This document shows, one piece after another, positions 15,415 to 24,262 of a stretch of DNA of 64,000 nucleotides. Numbering within the stretch: position 1 is the first letter of the stretch; every line of letters begins with the position of its first letter. The notes under the pieces are model-generated. The model did no database searches and was not told where the DNA came from. It saw only the letters and a list, made by a program, of their open reading frames with translations. Position numbers and translations under genes: made by a program. Source of the DNA: Streptomyces eurythermus (GTDB lineage: Bacteria; Actinomycetota; Actinomycetes; Streptomycetales; Streptomycetaceae); contig NZ_BMSK01000009.1 of the NCBI RefSeq assembly GCF_014649115.1, positions 124,001-188,000 on the forward strand, written 5' to 3'.

Positions 15415-16878
15415 TCACTTGTAGGCGCCGAACGCCTTCGAGAAGGCGTACGGGTCCTGGGCGACGGAGCTGCACGTGGGGTCGGCGGCGGGCTTGGGGC
15501 CGCCCGCGCAGCTCTTGTCCCGGGTGGCGGACCACATGGACAGCCAGCCGAGGCCCTTGGACTTGGCGAAGTTCACCAGCTGGGTGGCGTCCTCGACCTT
15601 GAAGACCTCGGAGGAGACGTCGTTGACGCCGATCATCGGGGTGACGGCCACGGCCTTCCAGGCGGCGGCGTCGGACAGCCCCAGCACGCTCTTGACCTGG
15701 GCCTGGGTGGCGGTCGCGGCCTGCTCGGCGTAGGTTCCCATGTCCCCGCCGTACGAGGCGCCGTAGTCCATGGCCATGATGTTGACGGCGCCGATCCGCA
15801 CGCCGTTGGCCTTGGCGTCGGCGAGGAGGTCGACGCCGGCCTGGGTGAGGCCCTCGGGCATCACCGGGAGGGTGAAGGAGACGTCCAGGCCGGGGTGCCG
15901 GGCCTGGAGCTTGGCGATGGCCTGGGCGCGGCGGGTGTTGGCGGCCTTGTCGGGCAGCGCGCCGCCCTCGACGTCGAAGTCCACCTTGGTCAGCTGGAAG
16001 GCGTCGACCGCCTTGCCGTACGCCGCCGCCAGCGCGTCCGCGGAGGAGCAGGTGGTGGCCAGCTCGGAGCCGGAGGCGCCGCCGAAGGAGACCCGTACGT
16101 CACCGCCCTTGGCGCGCAGCGCGCCGATCTGCGCGGCCACGCCGTCGCCGGTGAGGTCCGTGACGCCGCCCCACTTGGGGGTGCAGCCGCCGCCGTCGGT
16201 GAGGAAGGCGAGGTTGTAGTTCTTCACGCCGGTGGCGTCGGCCGCGGCGAGGAGGTCGAAGGCCGGGTAGAGGGAGGTGTCGACGTAGGGGGCGAAGCCG
16301 GCGGGGGCGGTGCCGCCGGTTCCGGTGCCGGTGCTCTGCGACGGGGTGGGGGCCGGGGTGGCGGTCTGCGTCGGCGTGGCCGTCCTGGTGGGGGTGGGGT
16401 CCGGGGCCGGGGTGGTCTGGGTCGGGCGGCCGCTCGGCTCGGGGGTGGCGCCGCCGTCCGCGGAGCACTGGGCGCCGTCGATGCGGCAGCCGGCCGGGTC
16501 GCCGCCGCCGCTGACCACGAAGCCGACGGTCACCGACTTGCCGGGGGCCAGCCCGGCGGTGTCCCAGACGGCCGGCTTCACGGTGACGTGCCGGCCGCTG
16601 ACGCTCGACTCGCCGTTCCAGAGCGAGGAGAGCGTGGCGCCCGCGGGCAGGTCGAACTCCAGCGTCCAGGTCTTCTCGGTCTGGCCGGTGTTGTTGGTGA
16701 CGACGTACTGGGCGGTGTAGCCCGTGGACCAGTCGCTGGTCCTGGTGTACGCGGCGTTCACCCCGGCCGCGTTGGCGGTGCCGGTGAGCAGGAGCGCGCC
16801 GCCGCCGATCACGGCCGCGGCCAGCAGGCCGCCTATCGCCTTGTTCCTGCCACTGATCCTGCGCCGGTGCGTGCTCAT
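15415..16878 (-). CDS. Secreted GH18 chitinase with N-terminal CBM2-type domain
   Basis: 487-aa exported chitinase. Basic start and hydrophobic core end at a signal-peptidase site near TANA-AG (about residue 37). Residues about 38-140 resemble a family 2 carbohydrate-binding module (WSTGYTAQYVVTNNTGQTEKTW) with a Cys pair, then a Thr/Pro-rich linker of some 45 residues, then a GH18 barrel (about 195-487). The catalytic signature is VDFDVEG, giving the DxDxE acids; it lacks the first Asp of the full DxxDxDxE signature in this reading, as in some Streptomyces GH18 members. It would attack chitin outside the cell and complements the AA10 LPMO at 41521. A 7-bp inverted repeat lies 63 nt upstream. 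Confidence 0.9.
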   Translation of the reverse strand: MSTHRRRISGRNKAIGGLLAAAVIGGGALLLTGTANAAGVNAAYTRTSDWSTGYTAQYVVTNNTGQTEKTWTLEFDLPAGATLSSLWNGESSVSGRHVTVKPAVWDTAGLAPGKSVTVGFVVSGGGDPAGCRIDGAQCSADGGATPEPSGRPTQTTPAPDPTPTRTATPTQTATPAPTPSQSTGTGTGGTAPAGFAPYVDTSLYPAFDLLAAADATGVKNYNLAFLTDGGGCTPKWGGVTDLTGDGVAAQIGALRAKGGDVRVSFGGASGSELATTCSSADALAAAYGKAVDAFQLTKVDFDVEGGALPDKAANTRRAQAIAKLQARHPGLDVSFTLPVMPEGLTQAGVDLLADAKANGVRIGAVNIMAMDYGASYGGDMGTYAEQAATATQAQVKSVLGLSDAAAWKAVAVTPMIGVNDVSSEVFKVEDATQLVNFAKSKGLGWLSMWSATRDKSCAGGPKPAADPTCSSVAQDPYAFSKAFGAYK

Positions 16879-16940
16879 GCGCGTGCCTGCCTTCGCTGTT
16901 CACGGGGGTGGGGTGCGGCAGCACGCTAGCGACCCGGAAA

Positions 16941-16959
16941 CGGACAAACCGCTTGTCCG
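16941..16959. promoter_or_regulatory. Inverted repeat between chitinase and histidine kinase
   Basis: CGGACAA / TTGTCCG, perfect 7-bp arms separated by 5 nt. It lies 63 nt before the chitinase start and 30 nt after the kinase stop; either an operator for the chitinase or part of the kinase 3' end. Undecided. Confidence 0.4.
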
Positions 16960-16988
16960 GGGCGCCCGTCGCGGGTCTTAGGGTTCGC

Positions 16989-18392
16989 TTAAGGAAGCGA
17001 TCGGGAACGGTTAAAGGCCAAGACCGATTTGCCCGGCCGGCGCCTGCGCACGGCCCCTCTCCGGCCGCGGCCCACCGGTTGCCGGCCGGCCTGCTGGAAC
17101 CAGACCCGCACCTCCGTGCCGCCCAGCACCGAGGAGCCGATGCGCACATCCCCGCCGGTGGACTCGGCGAGCCGGCGGACGATGTCCAGGCCCAGCCCGG
17201 TGGAGCCGGTGTGCCCGGAGCCCCGGCCGCGGGCCATCGCGGCCCGCGGGTCGGGTATGCCGGGACCCGCGTCGGAGACGAGCACGATCACCGCGTCCTC
17301 GCCGTTGTGCACGTCGACCGCGAAGGCGGTGCCCTCGGCGGTGTGCCGGAAGACATTGCCGAGCAGGGCGTCGAGGGCGGCGGCCAGGTCGGCGCGGGCG
17401 ACGGGGACGCGCACCGGCCGGTCCACCCCGGCCACCCGCCACTTACGGCCCTCGTCCTCGGCCAGCGCGGACCAGAACTCCATGCGCTCGCGCACCACTT
17501 CGGCCGCGTCGCAGCCGGCGCCGGGCCCGGCGGCGGCCGTCTGCGGCTTGGCCTCCCGGGCGGTGCGGATGATGGTGTCGACCTCGCGCTCCAGCTGGGC
17601 GACGGCGGCCCGGGTCTGCTCGGCGGCCGGTCCGCCGCCGAGGGAGGCCGCGTTCAGCCTGAGGACGGTGAGCGGGGTGCGCAGCCGGTGCGAGAGGTCG
17701 GCCGCCAGCTCGCGTTCGTTGGCGAGGAGCCGGACGACCTGGTCGGCCATGGCGTTGAACGCGCTGGCGGCCAAACGCAGTTCGGTCGGGCCGTCCTCGG
17801 GCACCCGGGCGCCCAGCTTGCCCTCGCCCAGTTCCTGCGCGCCCTCCACCAGCCGGCGCGCGGGGCGCACCATGCGTACCCCGAGCCGGTCGGCGACGGC
17901 CACCGAGCCGACGATCAGCGCCAGGCCGACGGCGGCGAGCACCGCCCAGGCCGTGCCGACGCCGTTGGTCACCTCGGACTCGGGGACGTACACCTCGACC
18001 ACGGCGATCGCGCCCGAGCCGAGGGCGACCGGCTGGAGCAGGGTGGAGCCGCCGGGCACGGTGGTGGTGGAGGCCCGGCCGAGTCCGCGGACGGCCCGGA
18101 TGTCCCGGGCGGCGGCTCGCTGCCGGCCGAGGTCCAGCGCGGCCCGGCCGCCGTCGGCGGGCAGGTGGACGGCCATCCGGGAGCCGGCGCCGGCCGAGGC
18201 CACGACCCGCTCCAGCTGGCCCCGGTCGGTGGTGATGGACAGCGCGGGCGCGACCGCGGCGGCCTCCCGCTCGGCGTTGGAGAACGCGCGGTCACGGGCC
18301 ATCTCCTTGACGACCAGGCCGAGCGGGACCGCGAAGGCGACGACGACCATCGTGGTCACCGCGAGACAGACCTTGACCAGCGCCCACCTCAT
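16989..18392 (-). CDS. Sensor histidine kinase
   Basis: 467-aa membrane sensor. Membrane segments at about residues 7-28 and 148-168 bracket an extracellular sensor region; a HAMP segment follows, then the dimerisation/phospho-acceptor helix with His235 in DLSHRLRTPL, and an ATPase domain with N347 (LLGNVFRH), DAGPGIP (374-380) and GSTGLGLD. It starts with an ATG overlapping the response-regulator stop by 4 nt (ATGA), so the two are translationally coupled and form one two-component system. Stimulus unknown. It sits next to a chitinase, which could be a target but the genes are separately oriented to their promoters. Confidence 0.93.
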   Translation of the reverse strand: MRWALVKVCLAVTTMVVVAFAVPLGLVVKEMARDRAFSNAEREAAAVAPALSITTDRGQLERVVASAGAGSRMAVHLPADGGRAALDLGRQRAAARDIRAVRGLGRASTTTVPGGSTLLQPVALGSGAIAVVEVYVPESEVTNGVGTAWAVLAAVGLALIVGSVAVADRLGVRMVRPARRLVEGAQELGEGKLGARVPEDGPTELRLAASAFNAMADQVVRLLANERELAADLSHRLRTPLTVLRLNAASLGGGPAAEQTRAAVAQLEREVDTIIRTAREAKPQTAAAGPGAGCDAAEVVRERMEFWSALAEDEGRKWRVAGVDRPVRVPVARADLAAALDALLGNVFRHTAEGTAFAVDVHNGEDAVIVLVSDAGPGIPDPRAAMARGRGSGHTGSTGLGLDIVRRLAESTGGDVRIGSSVLGGTEVRVWFQQAGRQPVGRGRRGAVRRRRPGKSVLAFNRSRSLP

Positions 18393-19513
18393 CGCGGCCC
18401 GCCGCCGAAGGGGTACGGGGGCACACGGGGCACACGGGCGGAGGGGCGGGGGTCGGAGGGGCCGGGCATGGAGCGGCCGGGTACGGAAGGGTCGGGCGCG
18501 AAGGGATCGGGCGCGGTCGGCCGGGACACCGGCGGCTGAGGCTCCGTTGACCAGGGCACCGTCGGGGCGGGCATGGCCGGTCCGGGCGCCGAGGGCTCGG
18601 GGCATGCCTGCCAGGACGCAGGAGGCTGGGACTCATCCGGCCGGGACACCGGCGGGTAGGACATGGCCGGCCAGGGCCCCGTCGGGGCGGGCATGGCCGG
18701 TCCGGGGGCCGAGGGCTCGGGGATGGTCTGCGAGGACGGCGGGGGCTCGGGCACGGGGTGTCGGGGCGTCGGAGGTGCGGGCACAGAGCCGGCCGGTGCC
18801 GGTGGCTCGGGCAGGGGGCTTTCCGGTGCCGGGGGTTCGAGTTTGACGCCGACGCCGCGGAGGGTGTGCAGATAGCGCGGGCGGGCGGCCGTCTCGCCCA
18901 GTTTGCGGCGGAGCCAGGACAGATGAACGTCGATGGTCTGGTCGTCGCCGTAGGCCTGCCGCCAGACCTCGGCGAGGAGTTCCCGGCGCGCGACGACGAC
19001 CCCGGGCCGGGCGGCGAGGAAGGCGAGCAGGTCGAACTCGCGGCGGGTGAGGTCGAGCCGGACGCCGTCGAGTTCGGCCTGGCGGCGCAGCGGGTCCACC
19101 GTCAGGCCGCCGACCCGGAGCACGGGCGAGGCCGGCGCCTCCCCGCCGCCCGCCCGGGCCCGGCGCAGCACGGCCGCCATCCGGGCGCACAAGTGCTCGA
19201 CGGAGAACGGCTTGGTCAGATAGTCGTCCGCCCCGGCGTTGAGCAGCCGGACGATCTCGGCCTCGTCGTCCCGGGCGGTGGCGATGATGACCGGCACGTC
19301 GGTGACGCCCCGGAGCATCTTCAGGGCCTCGGAACCGTCCAGATCGGGCAGTCCGAGGTCCAGGACGACCACGTCGAAACGGACGTGGGCGACCTCGCGC
19401 AGCGCCTCCAGCGCCGTGCCGACGCTGCGCACCGTGTGGGCGGCGTCGGTCAACTGCCGGATGAGCGCCGAGCGTACGAACTGGTCGTCCTCGACCACGA
19501 GCACACTTGCCAT
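18389..19513 (-). CDS. OmpR/PhoB-type response regulator with long proline-rich C-terminal tail
   Basis: 374 aa, about 145 longer than a normal OmpR-type regulator. Receiver domain about 1-118 with acidic pocket VEDD, phospho-acceptor Asp52 (VLDLGLPD) and LTKPF; winged-helix DNA-binding domain about 130-228 (LTRREFDLLAFLA...IDVHLSWLRRKLG...LHTLRGVGVKLE). From about residue 230 the chain is Pro/Ser/Ala-rich with two copies of a segment containing EPSAPGPAMPAPT and PPVSRP, encoded by a 120-nt DNA repeat. The stop overlaps the kinase start. The first ATG giving the receiver domain is at 19513. Function of the tail is unknown; it is not seen in typical family members. Confidence 0.92.
   Translation of the reverse strand: MASVLVVEDDQFVRSALIRQLTDAAHTVRSVGTALEALREVAHVRFDVVVLDLGLPDLDGSEALKMLRGVTDVPVIIATARDDEAEIVRLLNAGADDYLTKPFSVEHLCARMAAVLRRARAGGGEAPASPVLRVGGLTVDPLRRQAELDGVRLDLTRREFDLLAFLAARPGVVVARRELLAEVWRQAYGDDQTIDVHLSWLRRKLGETAARPRYLHTLRGVGVKLEPPAPESPLPEPPAPAGSVPAPPTPRHPVPEPPPSSQTIPEPSAPGPAMPAPTGPWPAMSYPPVSRPDESQPPASWQACPEPSAPGPAMPAPTVPWSTEPQPPVSRPTAPDPFAPDPSVPGRSMPGPSDPRPSARVPRVPPYPFGGGPR
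18551..18740 (-). repeat. 120-nt direct repeat inside the response-regulator tail
   Basis: About 60 nt around CCGTCGGGGCGGGCATGG recur at roughly 18551-18612 and 18671-18732 with few changes, spaced 120 nt apart and in the same reading frame, encoding the repeated EPSAPGPAMPAPT motif. Confidence 0.7.
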
Positions 19514-19655
19514 GCGCCGCACCGTACGCCATGCCGCCGGACCCGTCCGGAGCCTGTGGACAACTCCGCGCTTGTGGACAACTCCCCATGACGCGGGGTG
19601 ACTGCCGTGACTGGTGTGGCTGCTGTGACCTGCGACCTGTGACCGGTGAGGCAGT

Positions 19656-20210
19656 ATGGCGCCGATGCGCAGAGGACTCGTACACGTACTGGCCTGGCTG
19701 CTCGCGACGGGAGCGGCGGTCACGCTGTCCTGGTGGGGCGTGCACACGGTGCTGGCCGGCACCGCGTACGAGCCGCCGCGCGCCCTGCCCGTCCCGGCGG
19801 CCGGAGCGTCGGCCCCGCAGACGGCTTCCGAGCCCCCGGCGCCCGCCACCTCCCCGGCCCCGCCGTCGACGGAGGAACCGGCCCGGCACCCGCCCGCCCG
19901 GACGGCCGCGGCCACCCCGGCCCGCCCCCGGACCCCGTCCCCCACCCCCACCGCCACCGCCACCGCGTCCGTCACCGCCGGCACGTCCGGCCGGGTCAGG
20001 TCGTACGACACCGACGGCGGCCGGGCGGTGTTCGACCTCGGTCCGGCCGACGCCACGCTCGTCTCGGCGACCCCGGGCACCGGCTGGTCGATGCAGGTGT
20101 GGAAGACGGCTAGCTGGATCCGGGTGGAGTTCGTCCGGGGCGCGGACCGGGTGTCGGTGTTCTGCACCTGGCACGACGGGCCGCCACGGGTCGAGGTCGG
20201 CACGTACTGA
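19656..20210 (+). CDS. Secreted or membrane-anchored protein of unknown function
   Basis: 184 aa. An N-terminal hydrophobic segment (VLAWLLATGAAVTLSWWGV) acts as signal or anchor; residues about 45-115 are a Pro/Ala/Thr-rich linker; the last about 70 residues form a small folded domain ending SVFCTWHDGPPRVEVGTY. Divergent from the two-component system, 142 nt away, so it might be a target or sensor partner of that system, though nothing proves it. ATG 19656 is preceded by GTGAGG. Converges on the next gene with a 20-nt gap. Confidence 0.65.
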   Translation: MAPMRRGLVHVLAWLLATGAAVTLSWWGVHTVLAGTAYEPPRALPVPAAGASAPQTASEPPAPATSPAPPSTEEPARHPPARTAAATPARPRTPSPTPTATATASVTAGTSGRVRSYDTDGGRAVFDLGPADATLVSATPGTGWSMQVWKTASWIRVEFVRGADRVSVFCTWHDGPPRVEVGTY

Positions 20211-20230
20211 GCGGGGCCTGAGCAGCGGCT

Positions 20231-21094
20231 CTAGCGGAACACCGACGGCGGTGGGGCCGGGGAGGCCGCCGCGGTCTCGTCCGTCACGGGCACCGCGCCG
20301 CCGGTGAAGTCGGTGAGCGCCCGGCCGTGTTCGACCCGGCCGGGGTGCGGGTCGGAGGCGGCGCGGCGGGTGAGCTCGGCGAGCGGCAGCGGGGCGTCGG
20401 AGGCGACCAGGACGGCGTTGCCGAAGCGCTTGCCGCGCAGCACGGCCGCGTCGGCGATCAGCGCGAGTTCGCCGAACCGGGCGGCGGCGGTGGCGATCTG
20501 GCCGCGCAGGTGGGCGAGCGGCGGGCCGTCGGCGAGGTTGGCCGCGTAGCTCCCGGTGGGTTTCAGGGCCCGGCGGACCTCGTCGAGGAACTCGGTGGAG
20601 GTGAGGTGGGCGGGGGTGCGGGCGCCGCTGAACACGTCGGCGACGACCAGGTCGGCCCAGCCGTCCGGCACCTTGGCCAGGCCCTCCCGGGCGTCCGCCG
20701 CGCGCACCCGGACGCGCGCGTTCGCGTCCAGCGGCAGCTCGCGGCGGACCAGCCGGACCAGGCTCGCGTCGCGCTCCACGACCTGCTGGGTGGAGCGGGG
20801 CCGGGTCGCGGCGACGTACCGGGCGAGGGTGAGGGCGCCGCCGCCGAGGTGCACGGCGTGCACGGGCCGGCCGGGCGGGGCGGCGAGGTCGATGACATGG
20901 CCGAGGCGCCGCTGGTAGTCGAAGGAGAGGTACGCCGGGTCGTCCAGGTCCACGTGCGACTGGGGTGCCCCGTCGATCAAGAGGGTCCAGGCCCGGCCGC
21001 GATCGGGGTCGGGGACGAGTTGCGCGAGACCGCCGTCGACCGGCTCCTCGATGGTGACGGCCGACCTGCGCCGGGTATTCCTGGACCTGCCCAT
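20231..21094 (-). CDS. Spermidine-synthase-like protein (SAM-methyltransferase fold)
   Basis: 287-aa protein with the spermidine synthase core: the segment DDPAYLSFDYQRRLGHVID precedes HAVHLGGGALTLARYVA (the nucleotide-binding loop), VVERDASLVRLVRREL (acidic residue for the adenosine) and WADLVVADVFSGARTP. In true spermidine synthases the DVFSG position carries the catalytic Asp seen here as ADVF. The N-terminus is short, no membrane segments are present, so this is the soluble version. Many actinobacterial members have no proven polyamine activity; substrate is unassigned. Confidence 0.85.
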   Translation of the reverse strand: MGRSRNTRRRSAVTIEEPVDGGLAQLVPDPDRGRAWTLLIDGAPQSHVDLDDPAYLSFDYQRRLGHVIDLAAPPGRPVHAVHLGGGALTLARYVAATRPRSTQQVVERDASLVRLVRRELPLDANARVRVRAADAREGLAKVPDGWADLVVADVFSGARTPAHLTSTEFLDEVRRALKPTGSYAANLADGPPLAHLRGQIATAAARFGELALIADAAVLRGKRFGNAVLVASDAPLPLAELTRRAASDPHPGRVEHGRALTDFTGGAVPVTDETAAASPAPPPSVFR

Positions 21095-21187
21095 CCGCCC
21101 ATTTTCGCAGGTGTCACGGCAGGGCGCGGCACCGCCGGCGACCGGTCGGGGCGCGGGGCACGCGCCTGGGCAGCGCGTGCCGGCGCC

Positions 21188-21595
21188 TCAGCAGCACTTG
21201 TCCGCCACCTCGATCAGCCTGGCCGCCTCCCCCAGGGCCCGGCGCAGTACCGCCGGGTCCGTGGCGGGGTCGGTCTCACCGGGCGGCAGCAGCCAGTCCG
21301 AGCCCGCCACCGGGGGCCCGGGGGCCGGCCGCAGTCCGCGCCCGTCCGTCTCGGTGCAGGTGCTGCCCGGCACGTCCCAGCAGGCCGCCGTACCGGCCGG
21401 CACCAGGAAGCCGAGGGTGTCGCGGTCGTCGTCGTGCAGGACGGGCCCCACCGCGTCCGCTCCCGCTCGCCGCAGGATGTCGACCGCCTCCAGCCCCTGC
21501 CGGGCCGGTACCGTCACGAGGTCGCATGCCGGGTCGCCCGCACACGCGGACGACGACGGCGACGTACAAGGTTCGTTGCTCTGGCTGGTCTCCAT
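21188..21595 (-). CDS. Small prim-pol-like protein (first paralogue)
   Basis: 135-aa cytoplasmic protein with a Cys-rich N-terminus (METSQSNEPCTSPSSSACAG) and C-terminal CC. The core (CDLVTVPARQGLEAVDILRRAG...GFLVPAGTAACW...GSDWLLPPGE) resembles the protein at 33970-34551 and small Streptomyces proteins annotated as the N-terminal part of bifunctional DNA primase/polymerase. No catalytic residues of a polymerase are evident at this length, so the enzymatic label should not be taken literally. Start ATG 21595; it is divergent from the NsdA-like regulator with 274 nt between. Confidence 0.55.
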   Translation of the reverse strand: METSQSNEPCTSPSSSACAGDPACDLVTVPARQGLEAVDILRRAGADAVGPVLHDDDRDTLGFLVPAGTAACWDVPGSTCTETDGRGLRPAPGPPVAGSDWLLPPGETDPATDPAVLRRALGEAARLIEVADKCC

Positions 21596-21869
21596 GCCGG
21601 CCTCCACACAGCCCTGTTGCGGTCCACGGGGTTCAACGCGACAACCCGTCAACAGGCACGGCCGAAGTGCGCCGCAAAGGATGGCACTTCATGGCAGATC
21701 ACGCGGGAGATATCCGGTTTGTGGCCAAACACCGCGTGCCGGACCCCGTACAGCGGGTACGTTCATGCCCGCCGGAACCGGAGCGTCAGCCAGGCGTCCC
21801 GTCCCGGTACCACTCCGGAACCGCCCCGGTCCCGGCATGGTTCGACGGTTCGCACGAGAGGACCCGGCC

Positions 21870-23342
21870 ATGACGTCGTCAACGGTGACCTCGTCACAGC
21901 CCGACCGGCCGCCCCGGCCGAACCTCGCCTTCCGCCGGCTGCGGGGCCCGCGCTCCCCGGCCGAGTTCGCCGCGCTGGTCCGGCGGGCCGCACGCGAGAT
22001 CGGCGAGCGGGTGAGCTGTGACGCGCGCTACATCGGCCGGGTCGAGGCGGGCGAGATCCGCTGCCCCAACTACGCCTACGAGCGGGTGTTCCTGCATATG
22101 TTCCCCGGCCGCACCCTCACCGACCTGGGTTTCGTGCCCCGTTCGTCCGTCCGCGGCCGGGCGGCGCGCACGGCCGTGGCGGCTCCCCGGGGGCCCGCAC
22201 CCGGGGAGCCGCCCGGTGAGCCGCCCGGGGCCGTCGGGCCGTACGAGCCGCGGGACCCCTGGCAGAACGATCCCCCGAACCACGCGAACCACGAGGAGAG
22301 CGACGTGCTGCGTCGCGCATTCATGACCGGCGGAGGCGCCACGGTGGCCGCCGCCACCCTGGCCCCGCTGGGGCTCGCCCCGGCCGCCGAGGCGGCGGAG
22401 CCGCTGCCGCGGCGCGCCGGGATCCCCGAGGTCATGGCCCTGGAGGAGGCCGTCCGCCGCATCCGGCTGCTCGACGACCGGCACGGCGCGGACGGCCTGT
22501 ACCGGCGCGCGGCGGCCCCGCTGCGCGCTGCCTACGCGCTGCTCGACGCCGGAGCCACCCGGCAGACCACCGCCGACCGGCTGCACGCGGGCGCCGGTGA
22601 ACTGGCCATCTCCGTCGGCTGGCTGGCCCATGACTCCGGCCGCTTCGACGACGCGCGCTCGCACTACGCGGAGGCGCTGGCCACCGCCCGGATGACCGGG
22701 GACGCGGGGCTGGAGGCGCACGCGTTCTGCAACACCGCCTTCCTCGCCCGGGACGCGGGCCGCCCCCGGGAGGCGGTCCGGGCCGCGCAGGCCGCGCAGC
22801 GCGCCGCGCGGCCCCTCGGCTCGGCCCGGCTGCTGTCCCTGCTGGCGCTGCGCGAGGCGGGCGGCTGGGCGGGGCTCGCCGACCGCACCGGCTGCGAGCG
22901 GGCGCTGGCGCGCGCCCAGGCCCTGTTCGAGCGGGGCCGCGCGGACGCGGACCCGGAGTGGATGAGTTTCTACGGCGAGGCCGAGCTGGCGGGCCTGGAG
23001 GCGCAGTGCTGGTCCACGCTGGGCGACTGGCGGCGGGCGTCCCGGCAGGCGCGGCGCGCCGCGCAGGCGCAGGATCCGCACTTCACCCGCAACATCGCGC
23101 TCTACACCGCCGAGCTGGCCGACGACCTCGCCCGCGAGGGCCGTCCCGACGAGGCGGCGGAGGCGGGGCTGCGGGTGCTCGCGCTGCTGGACCAGGTCCA
23201 GTCCTCGCGGATCCAGGCAATGCTGGCCGGGACGGCGCGGGTGCTGCTGCCGCACCGGCGGGCGTCGGGAGTGGCGGAGTTCCTGAACCGGCACGCGTCC
23301 TGCAAGGGGCCGCGTGCGGTACGGGACGGGGAGCCGGTGTAG
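21870..23342 (+). CDS. NsdA-like TPR transcriptional regulator
   Basis: 490 aa. The N-terminal about 95 residues form a degenerate XRE-like DNA-binding region (AREIGERVSCDARYIGRVEAGEIRCPNYAYERVF), followed by a disordered Pro-rich linker, a Tat-like hydrophobic stretch (MTGGGATVAAATLAPLGLAP) typical of this actinobacterial family, and a C-terminal TPR array (about 225-480, LHAGAGELAISVGWLAHDSGRFDDARSHY...). It resembles Streptomyces NsdA-type regulators that repress sporulation and antibiotic production. ATG 21870 is preceded by GAGAGGA. Precise orthology to NsdA is not established. Confidence 0.7.
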   Translation: MTSSTVTSSQPDRPPRPNLAFRRLRGPRSPAEFAALVRRAAREIGERVSCDARYIGRVEAGEIRCPNYAYERVFLHMFPGRTLTDLGFVPRSSVRGRAARTAVAAPRGPAPGEPPGEPPGAVGPYEPRDPWQNDPPNHANHEESDVLRRAFMTGGGATVAAATLAPLGLAPAAEAAEPLPRRAGIPEVMALEEAVRRIRLLDDRHGADGLYRRAAAPLRAAYALLDAGATRQTTADRLHAGAGELAISVGWLAHDSGRFDDARSHYAEALATARMTGDAGLEAHAFCNTAFLARDAGRPREAVRAAQAAQRAARPLGSARLLSLLALREAGGWAGLADRTGCERALARAQALFERGRADADPEWMSFYGEAELAGLEAQCWSTLGDWRRASRQARRAAQAQDPHFTRNIALYTAELADDLAREGRPDEAAEAGLRVLALLDQVQSSRIQAMLAGTARVLLPHRRASGVAEFLNRHASCKGPRAVRDGEPV

Positions 23343-23416
23343 TCACCGGCCCGGGCGGGGGAAGCGGCGTATCAGCAGGACCGCGTACCCGCGCCGCCCC
23401 GCCACGGCTCACCGCG

Positions 23417-24013
23417 TCACCCGGCGAGGTGACCCACGTCGTTCCAGTTCTCGATCGCCGGCTCGCCGTACGCCCAGCCCAGGACGGACAGCGACGTGGG
23501 GTTCAGCCGGATGCGGGCCGCGAAGTCCAGGGGCAGGCCCAGCCACCGCGCGCCGATCGACCGCAGGATGTGGCCGTGGGCGAAGACCAGCACGTCGCGG
23601 TCGGCCGAGCGGGCCCAGCACACCACCTCGTCGGCGCGCGCGGTGACCTCGGCGACGGACTCGCCCTCCGGGACGCCGTCCCGCCAGATCAGCCAGCCCG
23701 GCCGGACCGCCTGGATCTCGGCCGGGGTCATCCCCTCGTACGCGCCGTAGTCCCACTCCATGAGCGTGTCCCAGCGCTCGGCCCGCTCGCCGAACCCGGC
23801 GAGTTCGCACGTCTCGCGCGCGCGGGAGAGCGGGCTCGTGCGTATCTCCACGTCCGGCAGCCCGTCCAGCGGAGCGCGGTGCAGCCGCTCGCCGAGCAGC
23901 TTGGCCCCGTGCCGGCCCTCCTCCAGCAGCGGCACATCGGTCCTGCCGGTGTGCTTGCCGGACAGCGACCAGGCCGTCTGTCCGTGCCGGGCCAGCAGGA
24001 TGCGCGGTGCCAT
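23417..24013 (-). CDS. Histidine phosphatase family protein (phosphoglycerate-mutase-like)
   Basis: 198-aa cytoplasmic phosphatase. Catalytic RHG motif at ILLARHGQTAWSLSGKHTGRTD near the N-terminus, second arginine in RTSPLSRARETCEL, acid EWDYGAYEGMTP and the second histidine in VFAHGHILRSI. The substrate cannot be read from sequence; relatives act on sugar phosphates or nucleotides. The ATG 24013 ribosome site GGAGAGG can pair with an upstream ACCTCT to form a small stem. Divergent from the PAP2 gene. Confidence 0.88.
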   Translation of the reverse strand: MAPRILLARHGQTAWSLSGKHTGRTDVPLLEEGRHGAKLLGERLHRAPLDGLPDVEIRTSPLSRARETCELAGFGERAERWDTLMEWDYGAYEGMTPAEIQAVRPGWLIWRDGVPEGESVAEVTARADEVVCWARSADRDVLVFAHGHILRSIGARWLGLPLDFAARIRLNPTSLSVLGWAYGEPAIENWNDVGHLAG

Positions 24014-24262
24014 GGGAGACCTCTCCGGAAGAGGTGGCGCCCCGGGGACGCCACGGAAGCTACGAGTGTTGTCGGCCACTCCATCATCGCGCACCCCACC
24101 GACAGGCAACCCCGCGGGCGGCCCCGGCGTCTTCCAGGTCCGGACGCACACCAGTCATGGCCGACGGGCCCCTCATGGGGGCGGTAGGGACACCGTAAAG
24201 TGGCACGGTCGCCCGCCGGGGGCGCGCGTACCGCACACAGCAGAAGGGGGAGGGCGATCGGA

